A DNA stretch of 64,000 bases. It comes from Gammaproteobacteria bacterium (lineage in GTDB: Bacteria; Pseudomonadota; Gammaproteobacteria; SURF-13). The stretch lies in NCBI GenBank assembly GCA_016195665.1, contig JACPZD010000020.1, positions 1-64,000 of the forward strand, written 5' to 3'. A program made the translations under genes and the position numbers. This document shows, one piece after another, positions 31,568 to 40,895 of this stretch. The first letter of the stretch is position 1. The number at the start of each line of letters is the position of its first letter. Below the pieces are notes generated by a model, which was not told the origin of the DNA, made no database searches, and saw only the letters and a list, made by a program, of their open reading frames with translations.

Positions 31568-33454
31568 ATGAAGAACCGGAGCTTAAACCGCCAAAAACGG
31601 ATCTGCCTGTCGATCCTGGCCGCGGCCGGCGTGATTGCTGCGTTGGCTGTGCCACCGCAGGCATCGGCGGCCAGTTGCACCTGGAACCCGGCGACCGGTA
31701 ACTGGAGCACCGCCAGTGATTGGTCATGCGGCATCGTGCCCGCCAGTACCGACACCGCAAACATCGGTGCCAGCAAAGTGGTCACCATTACGTCCGGCCA
31801 ATCGATCTTGACGCTCGGCAACAGCGGCGGCGTCAACATCGACGCCTTCGGCCTGAATTTGGTGGGCGGTGGCAGCACCGTCAACACCGGCACTATCAAC
31901 GTCGGTGGCGCCAGCACCGCCAACCTGGGTGTCTCGGCCGGGCACAACATCAACAACGCCGGCGGCGTCATCAACATCGCCGTCGGCAGTGTCGTCAACC
32001 AGTTTGGTAGCACGATTACAGGCGGCACCATCAACACCACGGGAACCGGCGCGCTGGTTGCGTTCAACAGCTCCAGCAACTTCCTCAACGGCGTCACCCT
32101 CAACGGCAGTCTTGATCTAGCCACCAACACCGGGATTGAGCGTGTCAGCAGTGGCCTCACCCTTAACGGCGCCATCAACGTCAACAACAACAGCATCCTG
32201 GCATTCGAGGGCGATCAGACGGTCAGCGGCACGGGCACGATCACCCTCGGCAACACCGGGGGCGGCAACCGCGTGAACCTCGAAGCGGGGAATCTGGTGC
32301 TGGGTTCCGGCATTACCCTGCATGGACAGAACGGCACCATCGGCAATCAGAGTTTCATCGGCGGTCCCGCCACCCTGACCAACAACGGCACCATCTCTGC
32401 CGATGTCTCAGGGGGTCTGATTACGCTTGCCGTGAATGGACTCACCACCAACAATGCCACATTATCAGCGCAGAATGGCGGCACGCTGCAATTGAACAGC
32501 GCCGTGACCAACGCGGGCAGCGGCCACATTGATGCGATAGGTGCGGGCAGTCAGGTGGTGCAGAATGGGGTAACCGTCAGCGGCGGCGCGATCAACACCA
32601 CCGGCGGCGGGGTTCTGGCGCCGACAAACAACGGCAACAACTTCCTCAACAGCGCCACCCTCAACGGCACGCTCGACCTTGCCACTGGCACCGGGATAGA
32701 GCGGTTGGGCGGCAGTGGGCTGACCATGGTGAGTGGCAGCGCCATCAACATCAACGGCAATAGCATCCTGACCCTGGAAGGCAGTGCCGGTTTGAGCGGC
32801 ACGGGTGCCATCGTTCTCGGCGCGACCGGGGGCAGCAACCGCATCAATCTTGAGAATATCGGCACCAGTACCATCGCTACCGGAATACTCATTCATGGGC
32901 AGAACGGTACCATTGGTCAACAGTCCTTTATTGGCGGCGCGCCGCATGACCTGGTCAACAACGGCACCATCTCGGCCGATGTCGCGGGCGGCACGATCAA
33001 TCTGACTCCGAATGGCGGCACGACCAATAACGGGACGCTGTCTGCCCAAAGCGGCGGGACGTTGCTGTTGAGTACGAACGTGGTTGGTAATGTCGGCAGT
33101 CAGATCATCGCGGGCGCGGGCAGCGCAGTCGTTCAAAATGGTGTCACTATCAGCGGTGTTATCAATACTTCAGGCACGGGCAGTTTTAACGCCACTAACA
33201 GCGGCGGCAACTTTCTCGATGGTGTCACTTTCAGCGGCACCCTCGATCTAGCCACCGCCACAGGTGAAGAGCAGGTCAAGAACGGCCTCACCCTTAACGG
33301 CGCCATCAACGTCAACAACAACAGCATCCTGGCATTCGAAGGCAATCAGACGGTCAGCGGCACGGGCACCATCAGGGCAGAACGGCACCATCGGCAATCA
33401 GAGTTTCAGCGGCGGTCCCGCCACCCTGACCAACAACGGCACCATCTCGGCTGA
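31568..33454 (+). CDS. PEP-CTERM surface protein, N-terminal part (frameshifted)
   Basis: This is the start of a very large exported protein that continues in other frames to 38349. The signal peptide runs to about residue 36 (LAAAGVIAALAVPPQASA). CTWNPATGNWSTASDWSCG follows, a beginning seen in autotransporter-like and PEP-CTERM adhesins. Then come three to four repeats of about 185 residues rich in Gly, Asn and Thr (NNGTISADVSGG, GTLQLNSAV, TLNGSLDLATNTGIERV), probably a beta-helix. Meaningful sequence ends at about 33374, where an 80-bp deletion shifts the frame; the last ~27 residues are out-of-frame. Codon usage remains ordinary. Confidence 0.8.
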   Translation: MKNRSLNRQKRICLSILAAAGVIAALAVPPQASAASCTWNPATGNWSTASDWSCGIVPASTDTANIGASKVVTITSGQSILTLGNSGGVNIDAFGLNLVGGGSTVNTGTINVGGASTANLGVSAGHNINNAGGVINIAVGSVVNQFGSTITGGTINTTGTGALVAFNSSSNFLNGVTLNGSLDLATNTGIERVSSGLTLNGAINVNNNSILAFEGDQTVSGTGTITLGNTGGGNRVNLEAGNLVLGSGITLHGQNGTIGNQSFIGGPATLTNNGTISADVSGGLITLAVNGLTTNNATLSAQNGGTLQLNSAVTNAGSGHIDAIGAGSQVVQNGVTVSGGAINTTGGGVLAPTNNGNNFLNSATLNGTLDLATGTGIERLGGSGLTMVSGSAININGNSILTLEGSAGLSGTGAIVLGATGGSNRINLENIGTSTIATGILIHGQNGTIGQQSFIGGAPHDLVNNGTISADVAGGTINLTPNGGTTNNGTLSAQSGGTLLLSTNVVGNVGSQIIAGAGSAVVQNGVTISGVINTSGTGSFNATNSGGNFLDGVTFSGTLDLATATGEEQVKNGLTLNGAINVNNNSILAFEGNQTVSGTGTIRAERHHRQSEFQRRSRHPDQQRHHLG

Positions 33455-33878
33455 CGTCTCGGGTGGAACGGTTAATCTCGCGGTAAATGGCCTCACCACC
33501 AACAACGGCACGCTGGCAGCGCAAAACGGCGGCACGCTACTGCTCAGCAGCAATGTCGCGGGCAGTGTCACCGGGCAGATCGCCGCCGGCGCGGGCAGCC
33601 TCGTGTTACAAAATGGCGTGACCGTGAGCGGTGTCATCAACACCTCCGGCACCGGACGCTTTGCAGCATCCAACAGCGGCGGCAATTTCTTAAGCGGGGT
33701 AACTTTGGGCGGCACCCTCGATCTAGCCACCGCCACAGGTGAAGAGCAGGTCAAGAACGGCCTCACCCTTAACGGCGCCATCAACGTCAACAACAACAGC
33801 ATCCTGGCATTCGAAGGCAATCAGACGGTCAGCGGCACGGGCACCATCAGGGCAGAACGGCACCATCGGCAATCAGAG
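33236..33878 (+). repeat. 475-bp tandem unit with identical 168-bp ends
   Basis: 33236-33403 and 33711-33878 are identical over 168 bp, 475 bp apart. 475 is not divisible by 3, so each unit shifts the frame by one. The first unit (from 32157) has 80 bp more at the junction (between GGCACGGGCAC and CAGAACGG), which makes 555 bp, an exact 185 codons. Confidence 0.85.
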
Positions 33879-33929
33879 CTTTATTGGTGGTGCGGCCACG
33901 CTGACCAACAACGGCACCATCTCGGCTGA
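33264..33929 (+). CDS. PEP-CTERM surface protein, middle frame fragment
   Basis: Only about 33378-33850 is the proper reading; the sequence before and after is shadow translation. It carries one more beta-helical unit (QNGTIGNQSFSGGPATLTNN, NGLTTNNGTLAAQNGGTLLL). It begins and ends at two copies of the same junction, each lacking 80 bp compared with the first unit at 32228-32326. It has no start of its own and cannot be a free protein; it is listed so that the frames can be joined. Confidence 0.6.
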   Translation: MKSRSRTASPLTAPSTSTTTASWHSKAIRRSAARAPSGQNGTIGNQSFSGGPATLTNNGTISADVSGGTVNLAVNGLTTNNGTLAAQNGGTLLLSSNVAGSVTGQIAAGAGSLVLQNGVTVSGVINTSGTGRFAASNSGGNFLSGVTLGGTLDLATATGEEQVKNGLTLNGAINVNNNSILAFEGNQTVSGTGTIRAERHHRQSELYWWCGHADQQRHHLG

Positions 33930-36900
33930 CGTCTCGGGTGGAACGGTCAATCTTGCGGTGAATGGTCTCACCACCAACAATGCCACACTGTCTGCTCAAA
34001 ACGGCGGCACCTTGCAGTTGAGTAGTGCGGTCACCAACGCCGGCAGCGGCCACATCGACGCCACCGGTGCGGGGAGTAGTGTCGTCCAAAACGGCGTAAC
34101 GATTACCGGTGGGACGATCAACACCACCGGCGGCGGGGTTCTGGCGCCGACAAACAACGGAAACAATTTTCTGAACGGCGTAACGGTCAACGGCACCATC
34201 GATCTCGCTACGGCCACCGCTATTGAGCGCATCGGCGGAGGAACGACGATTAATACGGGCGGTGCGTTCAACATCAACAACAACAGCATCTTGTCTTTCC
34301 AAGGGACGCAAAGCATCGGCACCACGGGTATAGGCAACATCGTGCTGGGCAACACCGGAAGCAGTAACCGCATCGCCATTGAAGGCGGTACGACCCTGAC
34401 GGTCGATCCAGGTGTCATCATTCACGGTCAAAACGGGACGATTGGCAGTCAAATCTTTGCCGGCGGTGCGGCCGATCTAATCAACAATGGCACGATTGCC
34501 ACGGATGTCAATGGCGGATTGATCACGATTGCGCCGAACGGTAACCTTACCAACAGTGGGACACTACGCGCGGCGAATGGAGGAACGCTGACCGTCTCAC
34601 CGGCGGTCGCCTTCACCAATTTGTCGGGCACGACCCTCACTGGCGGCGCTTATGAAGTGATTGCGGGCGGCGGAACTTCGAATCTGCGCCTGCCCAATGC
34701 CAACATCGTCACTAACGCGGCGACGATCCTGCTCGACGGCGCGAACTCCAATCTGCTTAACAACAACACGAGCGGCGATGCGCTGGCCAGTCTGGCCACC
34801 AACGCAACCACGACGACGCCCGGTAATTTTACGATCCAGAACGGACGCAACTTCACCACCGCCAGCGCCTTTATTAATAACGCGTTGGGCGTGGTCACTG
34901 TCGGCAACAGCAGCACATTTAATTCGACCGGTGCATTCACCAACAGCGGCACACTGGCCATGCGCGGCGGCACGTTCGACGCACCTGCCAGCTTGATAAA
35001 CTCCGGCGTGGTCAACGGCAGCGGCATAGTCAATCCCAATATTCAGAATACCGGCACTGTCCAGGCCTTCGGCGGCACGTTGACCGCGACCAATGGCATC
35101 ACGGGCGCCGCCGGCGCCGTGCAAAGCGATGCCGGCGGCGCCTTGGCGATTGGCGCCGCAAGCACGGCGGGTACCTTGACCAACAACGGTAATCTCGCAC
35201 TCGGTACCAACAACATTACGGTGTCAAACGCTTATAACAATGCAAACTTCGGCTCAGGGAACAGCTTCAACAATCGCGCTAATGTCACCGGCGCCGGCCA
35301 GATTCTGGCGGCGGGGTTGAGCCCCAGCACCGCCCAGACACTCTCGGGCAATATTGTACCCACGCCCACCAGTGGCAATGCGACGATGAATTTCGGCAAC
35401 ATTCACGTCGGCAGCTCAAGCACGCTTAATTACCAGATTGGCAACGCCAATACGGGTGGCCCGGATCTGCTCGGCGCGATCCAGACCACGGTCAATGGCG
35501 GCAACATTACCGATGCGCGCCTGTCGGGAGCGGGCGTGACAGCCTCGAATTGGGGGCCAGTCGCCGCCGGTGGTAATACTGGCAATTTAGGCGTCACGTT
35601 CAGTGCGGCCAGCGGCGGCGCGCTGACCGGTCAGCAAGTGCACATCCGCAACAACTTCGACAATACCAACGCGCAGAACCTGACGATCACCGGCGCGGCT
35701 TATAACCTCGCTGCGGGCAATACCACGCCTTCACCGGTGGTGTTTGGCAATGCCCATGTGGGTGACGTACTTACTCAGGGACTCACGGTAAGCAACACCG
35801 CCCCGGCGGGCGCCTTTACCGAGGGGCTCAACGCAAGCTTCGGGTCCAATACCGGCAACGCCGGTAACAACGCTGGTTCGGTCAGCCTGCTCGCGGGCGG
35901 GGCTTCCAACAATACCAATCTGTCGGCCACGCTTGACACCACGGCAGCGGGCGCGCGTAGCGGTACAGTGACGGTGAACTACGTCTCCGACGGCGCCGGC
36001 GCCAGCGGCCTGGGAACGACCAGCGTGGGCTCGCAGACGATTAACGTCTCAGGCAATGTCTATCGCCTGGCGCAAGCGAACAGCATCGCCCCGATCAACT
36101 TCGGCAATGTGCTGGTGGGCTCGTCGCAGACCCAGACCGTGTCCATCAGCAACCTAGCCACTGCCGATGGCTTCTCGGAAGCGTTGAACGCCGCGTTCGG
36201 CGCCATCGGCGGGGCGAATCCGGGCCAATTTTCGGCTGCAGGCTTCATCAACCAATTAGCGGCGGGCGCAAACAACAATGCCAATATGATTGTGACGCTA
36301 AATACCAGCAGCGCCGGCGCCTATTCGGCCAACGTGCAGATCCTGCTCAACTCCGATGGAACCGGCACGAGTGGTTTGGGCATTGCTGCGCTTCCCACTC
36401 AAGTCATCAACCTGGATGGCCTGGTCACCGGCACGGTGGGCAACCTTGCCCAGGCCGGCCCCCATTCGCCGGAGCCGGTTAACTTTGGCAATGTGCGCGT
36501 TGGCACAGTCGTGCCCACACAAGCCTTATCCATCAGCAACACAGCCAGCGGTCCGGCAGAGGGCTTGAATGGCTCAATCAGCACGGGTAGCGCGGGCCTC
36601 ACCGCAGCTGGCTCCTTTACCGGTCTTGCAGCAGGCGCCACCGACAACTCCAGCCTGCTCGTCGGCATCAATACCACGACTGCCGGGTCGCGCAATGGCA
36701 CAGCCACCATCGCGCTCGCCTCGGATGGCACGTTTAACAACGGCACACAAACCACGCTGTCTTCACAAACGGTGAACGTGACGGGTGGGGTGTTCCAGGT
36801 GGCGCAGCCGACCGTGCCCGCGAACGTGAATCTGGGCAATGTGCGTATCGGCGGCAGCCCGACTCAGGCTATTACCATAGGTAACACCAATATCTCGCCT

Positions 36901-38349
36901 GCGGGATTCCAGGAAGGACTGAACGCAAGTGTAGGCGGCGCCTCCGGCGGAGCAACCGGCACGGGCTCCATTACTAATCTTGCCGCGGGCAGCACCAGCA
37001 ACGCCATTAACGTGGGTCTGAACGTCGGCGGGGCGGGTGCGCAGTCCGGGGTGGTGACGCTGAATCTCGCGTCGAACGGCACCGTGAGCGGCCTTAGCGA
37101 CCTTGCACTGGCGAATGCGAATGTCAATGTGCAGGCCACCGGGTATCGCTTAGCCGATCCGGTTATTAACACCGGCTCGATCACCCTTGCCGCGCGCGTC
37201 GGTGACGCCAGCCCATCCGCGGGCATCAGCGTGACCAATACCTCGCCCGATAGTTTTACCGAGGGCTTGAACGTCACCCGCGGCAGCACTACACCGGCAG
37301 ACTTCACGTCTTCTGGCAGCATTAGCAACTTAGCGGCCGGCGCCACCGATAGCAGCGCCATCCAGGTCGCCTTAAATACCAGCACAGCGGGCACTTTCAC
37401 CGGAACCCAGGGGCTGAACTTCGTCTCCACCGGTGCGGGCACCACCGGCGCAGCGGATATTTCCGTGGGAACCGGCAACGTTAACTTAAACGGTAAAGTG
37501 TATACCCCCGCCCAAGCCAGTGCCGGCACAACCAGCATCAACTTTGGCATTGTTCATGTGGGCGATGTGGTAGCGGCACAAACGGTGTCTCTGGCCAACA
37601 GCGCCCCGGCCACGGCCTTGAACGACACGCTCAGCGGCAGCTTAGGCGGCGCATCCGCGCCGTTCTCGGCCAGCGGCAGTGTCAGCGGGCTGACCGCCGG
37701 AGGACCGGCCGATACCACCAGTCTGCAAGTCGGCTTGAGCACCTCTACCGCCGGCATATTCACGGACAACGGCATCCTCATGCTGGCCAGCCAGAATCCC
37801 GACATGCCCGACCTGGCGCTGGCTGACGTGTCTATAGACCTGAATGCGCAGGTCAACAACTATGCCGATGCAGCGCTACGCAAGAACTCCGGCGGCGGCT
37901 CATTTACAGGCGGCGGCAATCTGTTTGTCCTGGATTTCGGCACGGTGGTGTTTGGATCGGGTGCAATCGCATCTATTCTGGAGGCGTTCAACTCGGCCTT
38001 CGGCCCCGCGGATTTACTTGACGGGATATTTAGTTTTCTCGATACGCAGGACTTCACGTACAGCGGGTTCGGTTCCTTCAGCAATCTTGCTGCCGGGCAA
38101 GGAAATGGCGGCATGAGTGTCGGCTTCAATCCCACGGCGCTAGGCTCGTTCAGCGATGACATTCAACTCGCGTCGCTGGGGCACAATGCGAGTGGCTATA
38201 GCGACGCCCTGCAGGACATCCAACTGCGTGTTCAAGGCAATGTCGTCGCCGGCTCGCCGGGAACAGTCCCCGAACCCGGTACTTGGGCACTGCTGGCGCT
38301 GGGCTGTTTCATGCTCACGCTCATGCGGATGCGCCGTGGGGTGAGATAA
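33739..38349 (+). CDS. PEP-CTERM surface protein, C-terminal part (choice-of-anchor D repeats)
   Basis: Proper reading starts about 33856 and runs to the stop at 38349, about 1500 residues. After two or three more beta-helical units come at least six repeats of the choice-of-anchor D type, each about 110 residues with a start like PINFGNVLVGSSQTQTVSISN and an end like GTASVGSQTINVSG. The last residues, VPEPGTWALLALGCFMLTLMRMRRGVR in short VPEP, a hydrophobic helix and basic residues, form a PEP-CTERM sorting signal recognised by exosortase. The whole gene would code for about 2,260 residues if the frames are joined. It is probably a surface or EPS-associated adhesin. Confidence 0.85.
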   Translation: MKSRSRTASPLTAPSTSTTTASWHSKAIRRSAARAPSGQNGTIGNQSFIGGAATLTNNGTISADVSGGTVNLAVNGLTTNNATLSAQNGGTLQLSSAVTNAGSGHIDATGAGSSVVQNGVTITGGTINTTGGGVLAPTNNGNNFLNGVTVNGTIDLATATAIERIGGGTTINTGGAFNINNNSILSFQGTQSIGTTGIGNIVLGNTGSSNRIAIEGGTTLTVDPGVIIHGQNGTIGSQIFAGGAADLINNGTIATDVNGGLITIAPNGNLTNSGTLRAANGGTLTVSPAVAFTNLSGTTLTGGAYEVIAGGGTSNLRLPNANIVTNAATILLDGANSNLLNNNTSGDALASLATNATTTTPGNFTIQNGRNFTTASAFINNALGVVTVGNSSTFNSTGAFTNSGTLAMRGGTFDAPASLINSGVVNGSGIVNPNIQNTGTVQAFGGTLTATNGITGAAGAVQSDAGGALAIGAASTAGTLTNNGNLALGTNNITVSNAYNNANFGSGNSFNNRANVTGAGQILAAGLSPSTAQTLSGNIVPTPTSGNATMNFGNIHVGSSSTLNYQIGNANTGGPDLLGAIQTTVNGGNITDARLSGAGVTASNWGPVAAGGNTGNLGVTFSAASGGALTGQQVHIRNNFDNTNAQNLTITGAAYNLAAGNTTPSPVVFGNAHVGDVLTQGLTVSNTAPAGAFTEGLNASFGSNTGNAGNNAGSVSLLAGGASNNTNLSATLDTTAAGARSGTVTVNYVSDGAGASGLGTTSVGSQTINVSGNVYRLAQANSIAPINFGNVLVGSSQTQTVSISNLATADGFSEALNAAFGAIGGANPGQFSAAGFINQLAAGANNNANMIVTLNTSSAGAYSANVQILLNSDGTGTSGLGIAALPTQVINLDGLVTGTVGNLAQAGPHSPEPVNFGNVRVGTVVPTQALSISNTASGPAEGLNGSISTGSAGLTAAGSFTGLAAGATDNSSLLVGINTTTAGSRNGTATIALASDGTFNNGTQTTLSSQTVNVTGGVFQVAQPTVPANVNLGNVRIGGSPTQAITIGNTNISPAGFQEGLNASVGGASGGATGTGSITNLAAGSTSNAINVGLNVGGAGAQSGVVTLNLASNGTVSGLSDLALANANVNVQATGYRLADPVINTGSITLAARVGDASPSAGISVTNTSPDSFTEGLNVTRGSTTPADFTSSGSISNLAAGATDSSAIQVALNTSTAGTFTGTQGLNFVSTGAGTTGAADISVGTGNVNLNGKVYTPAQASAGTTSINFGIVHVGDVVAAQTVSLANSAPATALNDTLSGSLGGASAPFSASGSVSGLTAGGPADTTSLQVGLSTSTAGIFTDNGILMLASQNPDMPDLALADVSIDLNAQVNNYADAALRKNSGGGSFTGGGNLFVLDFGTVVFGSGAIASILEAFNSAFGPADLLDGIFSFLDTQDFTYSGFGSFSNLAAGQGNGGMSVGFNPTALGSFSDDIQLASLGHNASGYSDALQDIQLRVQGNVVAGSPGTVPEPGTWALLALGCFMLTLMRMRRGVR

Positions 38350-38404
38350 TTTCATTTCGCAGTCAAAAACGATTAGAATTAAAGCGAATTGAGAAAATAA
38401 AAAC

Positions 38405-38764
38405 ATGCTTAAAAAAGGGGAATTTTGGATTTTGACCGCGGCAGCGCTGCTTCTGCTGGCGCTGATCCTGGTCAACATGGGACTGTTTATGAGCAACCGC
38501 TCGGCACAAGCCGACGTGAATACGCGCAACCAATACTTGCAGCAAAGCCTCCAACTGGAGGGCTTGTATCGCGAGATGGTCAAGGCTCTGGCCGATCTGT
38601 CGGCGCGTAACCAGGATACACAACTCAAGGACTTGCTGGCGAAGCAAGGGATCACCTTCACTGTGAATCCACCGGCAGCGGCCGGCAGTACCACCCCTGC
38701 CGCAGGAAAAAGCGAACCGCAACCGGTATCAGGCGCCGTGACGCCCAAGGACAACAAGCCATAA
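38405..38764 (+). CDS. Small membrane protein A
   Basis: 119 residues. One N-terminal helix (FWILTAAALLLLALILVNMGLFM) is followed by a charged coiled-coil-like region (NQYLQQSLQLEGLYREMVKALADLSARNQ), then LLAKQGITFTV and a Pro/Ala-rich tail. The topology suggests anchoring in the inner membrane with the coil in the periplasm. I do not recognise the family. The stop codon overlaps the next start by one base (TAATG), and the neighbour has the same architecture, so the two are probably ancient paralogues acting together. The gene follows the PEP-CTERM gene by 56 bp. Confidence 0.75.
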   Translation: MLKKGEFWILTAAALLLLALILVNMGLFMSNRSAQADVNTRNQYLQQSLQLEGLYREMVKALADLSARNQDTQLKDLLAKQGITFTVNPPAAAGSTTPAAGKSEPQPVSGAVTPKDNKP

Positions 38765-39096
38765 TGGAACCCGGCTTCGAAGAACCGGCTCGTAACGAAA
38801 GCAAAGCGCACAGCCCCCTTGTCCCGTTGCTCTTGCTTTTGCTCGCACTGTTGGTGTGGATAGCATTTCAAACCACCCAATTACTCTCTGAGCGAGGGAA
38901 TCTGAAGGCGATGGAAGCCAATCAGGAAGCGCAAGTCCAGCAATCCCAAAAACTGCGCGCGGCGCTGGATGCGCTCGCCGCAGACACCGCCAAACTCGCG
39001 GAGCAAGGCAACCCGAACGCCAAGCTCTTGGTGGAGGAGTTGCGCAAGCGCGGTGTCACCATCAATTCCAATGCGGCAAAGCCCGCCGGAAAGTGA
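38764..39096 (+). CDS. Small membrane protein B
   Basis: 110 residues. A short polar N-terminus, one helix (LVPLLLLLLALLVWIAF), a coiled-coil-like section (LKAMEANQEAQVQQSQKLRAALDALAADTAKL), then LLVEELRKRGVTINS and a short tail. The end segment LL-x-x-L-x-K/R-x-G-x-T is shared with the upstream protein (LLAKQGITFTV). Family unknown. Overlapping genes and shared design suggest a heterodimer; a role with the PEP-CTERM protein is only an inference from position. Confidence 0.75.
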   Translation: MEPGFEEPARNESKAHSPLVPLLLLLLALLVWIAFQTTQLLSERGNLKAMEANQEAQVQQSQKLRAALDALAADTAKLAEQGNPNAKLLVEELRKRGVTINSNAAKPAGK

Positions 39097-39235
39097 TCTC
39101 AACAAATAGCCTGGATGCAACGCAGCAGCACCCCCCCTTGAGGGTAGGGTGATCAATCAGGATTTTGACTCCCGGATTTCATTTCATTCCCATTTCATTC
39201 CATCCGAGCTACGCTCGCTTGAGTGTAATAGTGCA

Positions 39236-39311
39236 GTAGGCTGGTTGAGGAACGAAACCCAGCGATAACCATCACGATCGCAAAAATGCTGGGTTTATCA
39301 ACTCAGCCTAC
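39236..39311. repeat. GTAGGCTGGTTGAGG palindromic element
   Basis: GTAGGCTGGTTGAGGAACGAAACCCAGC on the left (39236-39263) faces GCTGGGTTTATCAACTCAGCCTAC on the right (39288-39311). Elements of this kind (GTAGG...TTGAGCG...AACCCAAC) are widespread intergenic repeats in proteobacteria. The rest of 39097-39473 has a small hairpin AAATAGCA/TGCTATTT near 39414-39435 and no gene. Confidence 0.7.
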
Positions 39312-39473
39312 CGCGCTTTACGCAGTTCCTCCACCGTGGTCACTTCGAACTTGAATCCGCCCTGTCAAAACCGTTGTAGGGGTGACACTCAAAATACGTT
39401 TCGTAGGGTTTCAAATAGCAAATTGCTATTTTTGGCTAAGCTCAGTAAGCTTGGCGGCTTTTAGGAGGGTCGC

Positions 39474-40235
39474 ATGAGCCGCCAAAAGCTCGTGGCCGGG
39501 AACTGGAAGATGAACGGTTCCAGGGCCGTTACCCGGTCGCTGATCGGGGGTATTTTGCAAGGCATGGCCCGAGTCAAAACGGGCGCGGTGGTGGTGTGTC
39601 CGCCGGCCTTGTATCTTGCCGAGGCGGCGGTTCTGCTTGCTGGCAGCCGGATCGCATTGGGGGCGCAGAATCTGTGCGCCGAAGCGGAGGCGGCGGGGGC
39701 TTATACCGGCGAGGTCTCCGCGGCGATGTTGCTGGATGCCGGTTGCCGCTATGTGATCGTGGGGCACTCCGAGCGGCGCGCCTATTACGGGGAAAACGAT
39801 GCCGTGGTCGCGCAGAAATGCGTGCGTGCGCTGGATGCAGGGCTGAAGCCCATCATCTGCGTGGGCGAATTGCTGGAGGAGCGGGAGGGCGGCCAAACCG
39901 AGGCAGTGGTGGCCCGCCAACTAGATGCGATTCTAGCCAAGGTGGAAGTAACCCGGCTGGCCGGGGCGCTGATTGCTTATGAGCCGGTGTGGGCGATTGG
40001 CACCGGCAAGACGGCTACGCCTGAACAAGCTCAAGCCGTTCACGCCTTTATCCGGGGGCGGATTGCCGCACACAATGCTACAATAGCAAATTCCATACAG
40101 ATTCTTTATGGGGGCAGTGTCAAGGGCGCAAACGCCCATGACCTTTTTAATATGGCGGATATAGACGGCGGGTTGATTGGCGGCGCGTCGTTGAACGCCG
40201 ATGAGTTCCTGACTATTTGTCAGGCGGCAGGGTGA
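39474..40235 (+). CDS. tpiA: Triosephosphate isomerase
   Basis: 253 residues, behind a strong AGGAGGG site at 39463. AGNWKMNGS holds Asn and Lys, VIVGHSERR the catalytic His, AYEPVWAIGTGKTA the catalytic Glu and loop 6, and ILYGGSVKG the phosphate grip. It interconverts dihydroxyacetone phosphate and glyceraldehyde-3-phosphate. tpiA-secG-tRNA-Leu-nuo is a common order in Gammaproteobacteria and Betaproteobacteria. Confidence 0.97.
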   Translation: MSRQKLVAGNWKMNGSRAVTRSLIGGILQGMARVKTGAVVVCPPALYLAEAAVLLAGSRIALGAQNLCAEAEAAGAYTGEVSAAMLLDAGCRYVIVGHSERRAYYGENDAVVAQKCVRALDAGLKPIICVGELLEEREGGQTEAVVARQLDAILAKVEVTRLAGALIAYEPVWAIGTGKTATPEQAQAVHAFIRGRIAAHNATIANSIQILYGGSVKGANAHDLFNMADIDGGLIGGASLNADEFLTICQAAG

Positions 40236-40242
40236 TGGAAGC

Positions 40243-40704
40243 ATGCTTACAGCTTTATTGGTGATAGATGTACTGGCCTGCGCGGGCCTTATTGTGTTGA
40301 TACTGCTCCAGCACGGCAAAGGCGCTGACGTCGGCGCGGCATTTGGCAGCGGCGCGTCGCAGACGGTGTTCGGCAGCCAAGGCTCGGCCTCGTTTCTGAC
40401 ACGCACCACCGCGGTATTGGCCGTGGTGTTCTTCGCCGCAAGCCTGGGTCTGGCTTACCTCTCGGGTCAGCGTGCGAAAACCACGGGTGCGGTGGAGCGG
40501 CTTGCGCCCATCACGGCCCCGGCTGATAAACCGGCGCCGGCGCCGCAAACCGATTTGCCGACATTGCCCGCTCAGCCTGCGGTACCCGCTGAGAGGGGAG
40601 CAACGGATCCCATTACGGGTCTGCCGGCCAGGCCCGTGACGCCAGTGCCCGCGAACCCTGCTGGTCAGTCTGCGCCAAATCCGGCTTCGGATATCCCGAA
40701 CTAG
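40243..40704 (+). CDS. secG: Protein translocase subunit SecG
   Basis: 153 residues. Two membrane helices (about 3-22, 55-75) with the conserved LLQHGKGADVGAAFGSGASQTVFGSQG between them are SecG hallmarks. The C-terminal half is a Pro/Ala-rich tail, longer than in E. coli (110 residues). SecG supports SecYE and the SecA cycle. It starts 7 bp after tpiA. Confidence 0.95.
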   Translation: MLTALLVIDVLACAGLIVLILLQHGKGADVGAAFGSGASQTVFGSQGSASFLTRTTAVLAVVFFAASLGLAYLSGQRAKTTGAVERLAPITAPADKPAPAPQTDLPTLPAQPAVPAERGATDPITGLPARPVTPVPANPAGQSAPNPASDIPN

Positions 40705-40726
40705 AGGCAAGCTTCTATTAATGAAT

Positions 40727-40811
40727 GCCGACGTGGTGGAATTGGTAGACACGCCGTCTTGAGGGGGCGGTGGCGTAAGCTGTGCGAGTTCGAGTCTCGC
40801 CGTCGGCACCA
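40727..40811 (+). tRNA. tRNA-Leu (GAG)
   Basis: 85 nt with GCCGACG/CGTCGGC acceptor stem, a long variable arm (GGTGGCGTAAGCTGTGC), T-arm GTTCGAGTC and encoded CCA. The anticodon loop CTTGAGG gives GAG, reading CUC and CUU. The long variable arm confirms a class II tRNA. It lies between secG and nuoA, a conserved place for this tRNA. Confidence 0.96.
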
Positions 40812-40895
40812 TACAATAAATAGTCACTAGACTTGTTTAAATCTTCTGCTTAGACTGTCTCTAAAGAGGTTGTTGGCCTGTAGAATGAGGTTGGT

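Noticed and set aside
31568-38349. CRISPR-like array in the repeat-rich region
   Set aside because: The repeats are long, divergent and coding (beta-helical and anchor D units), not 25-40 bp repeats with unique spacers. No CRISPR array was seen anywhere in the window.
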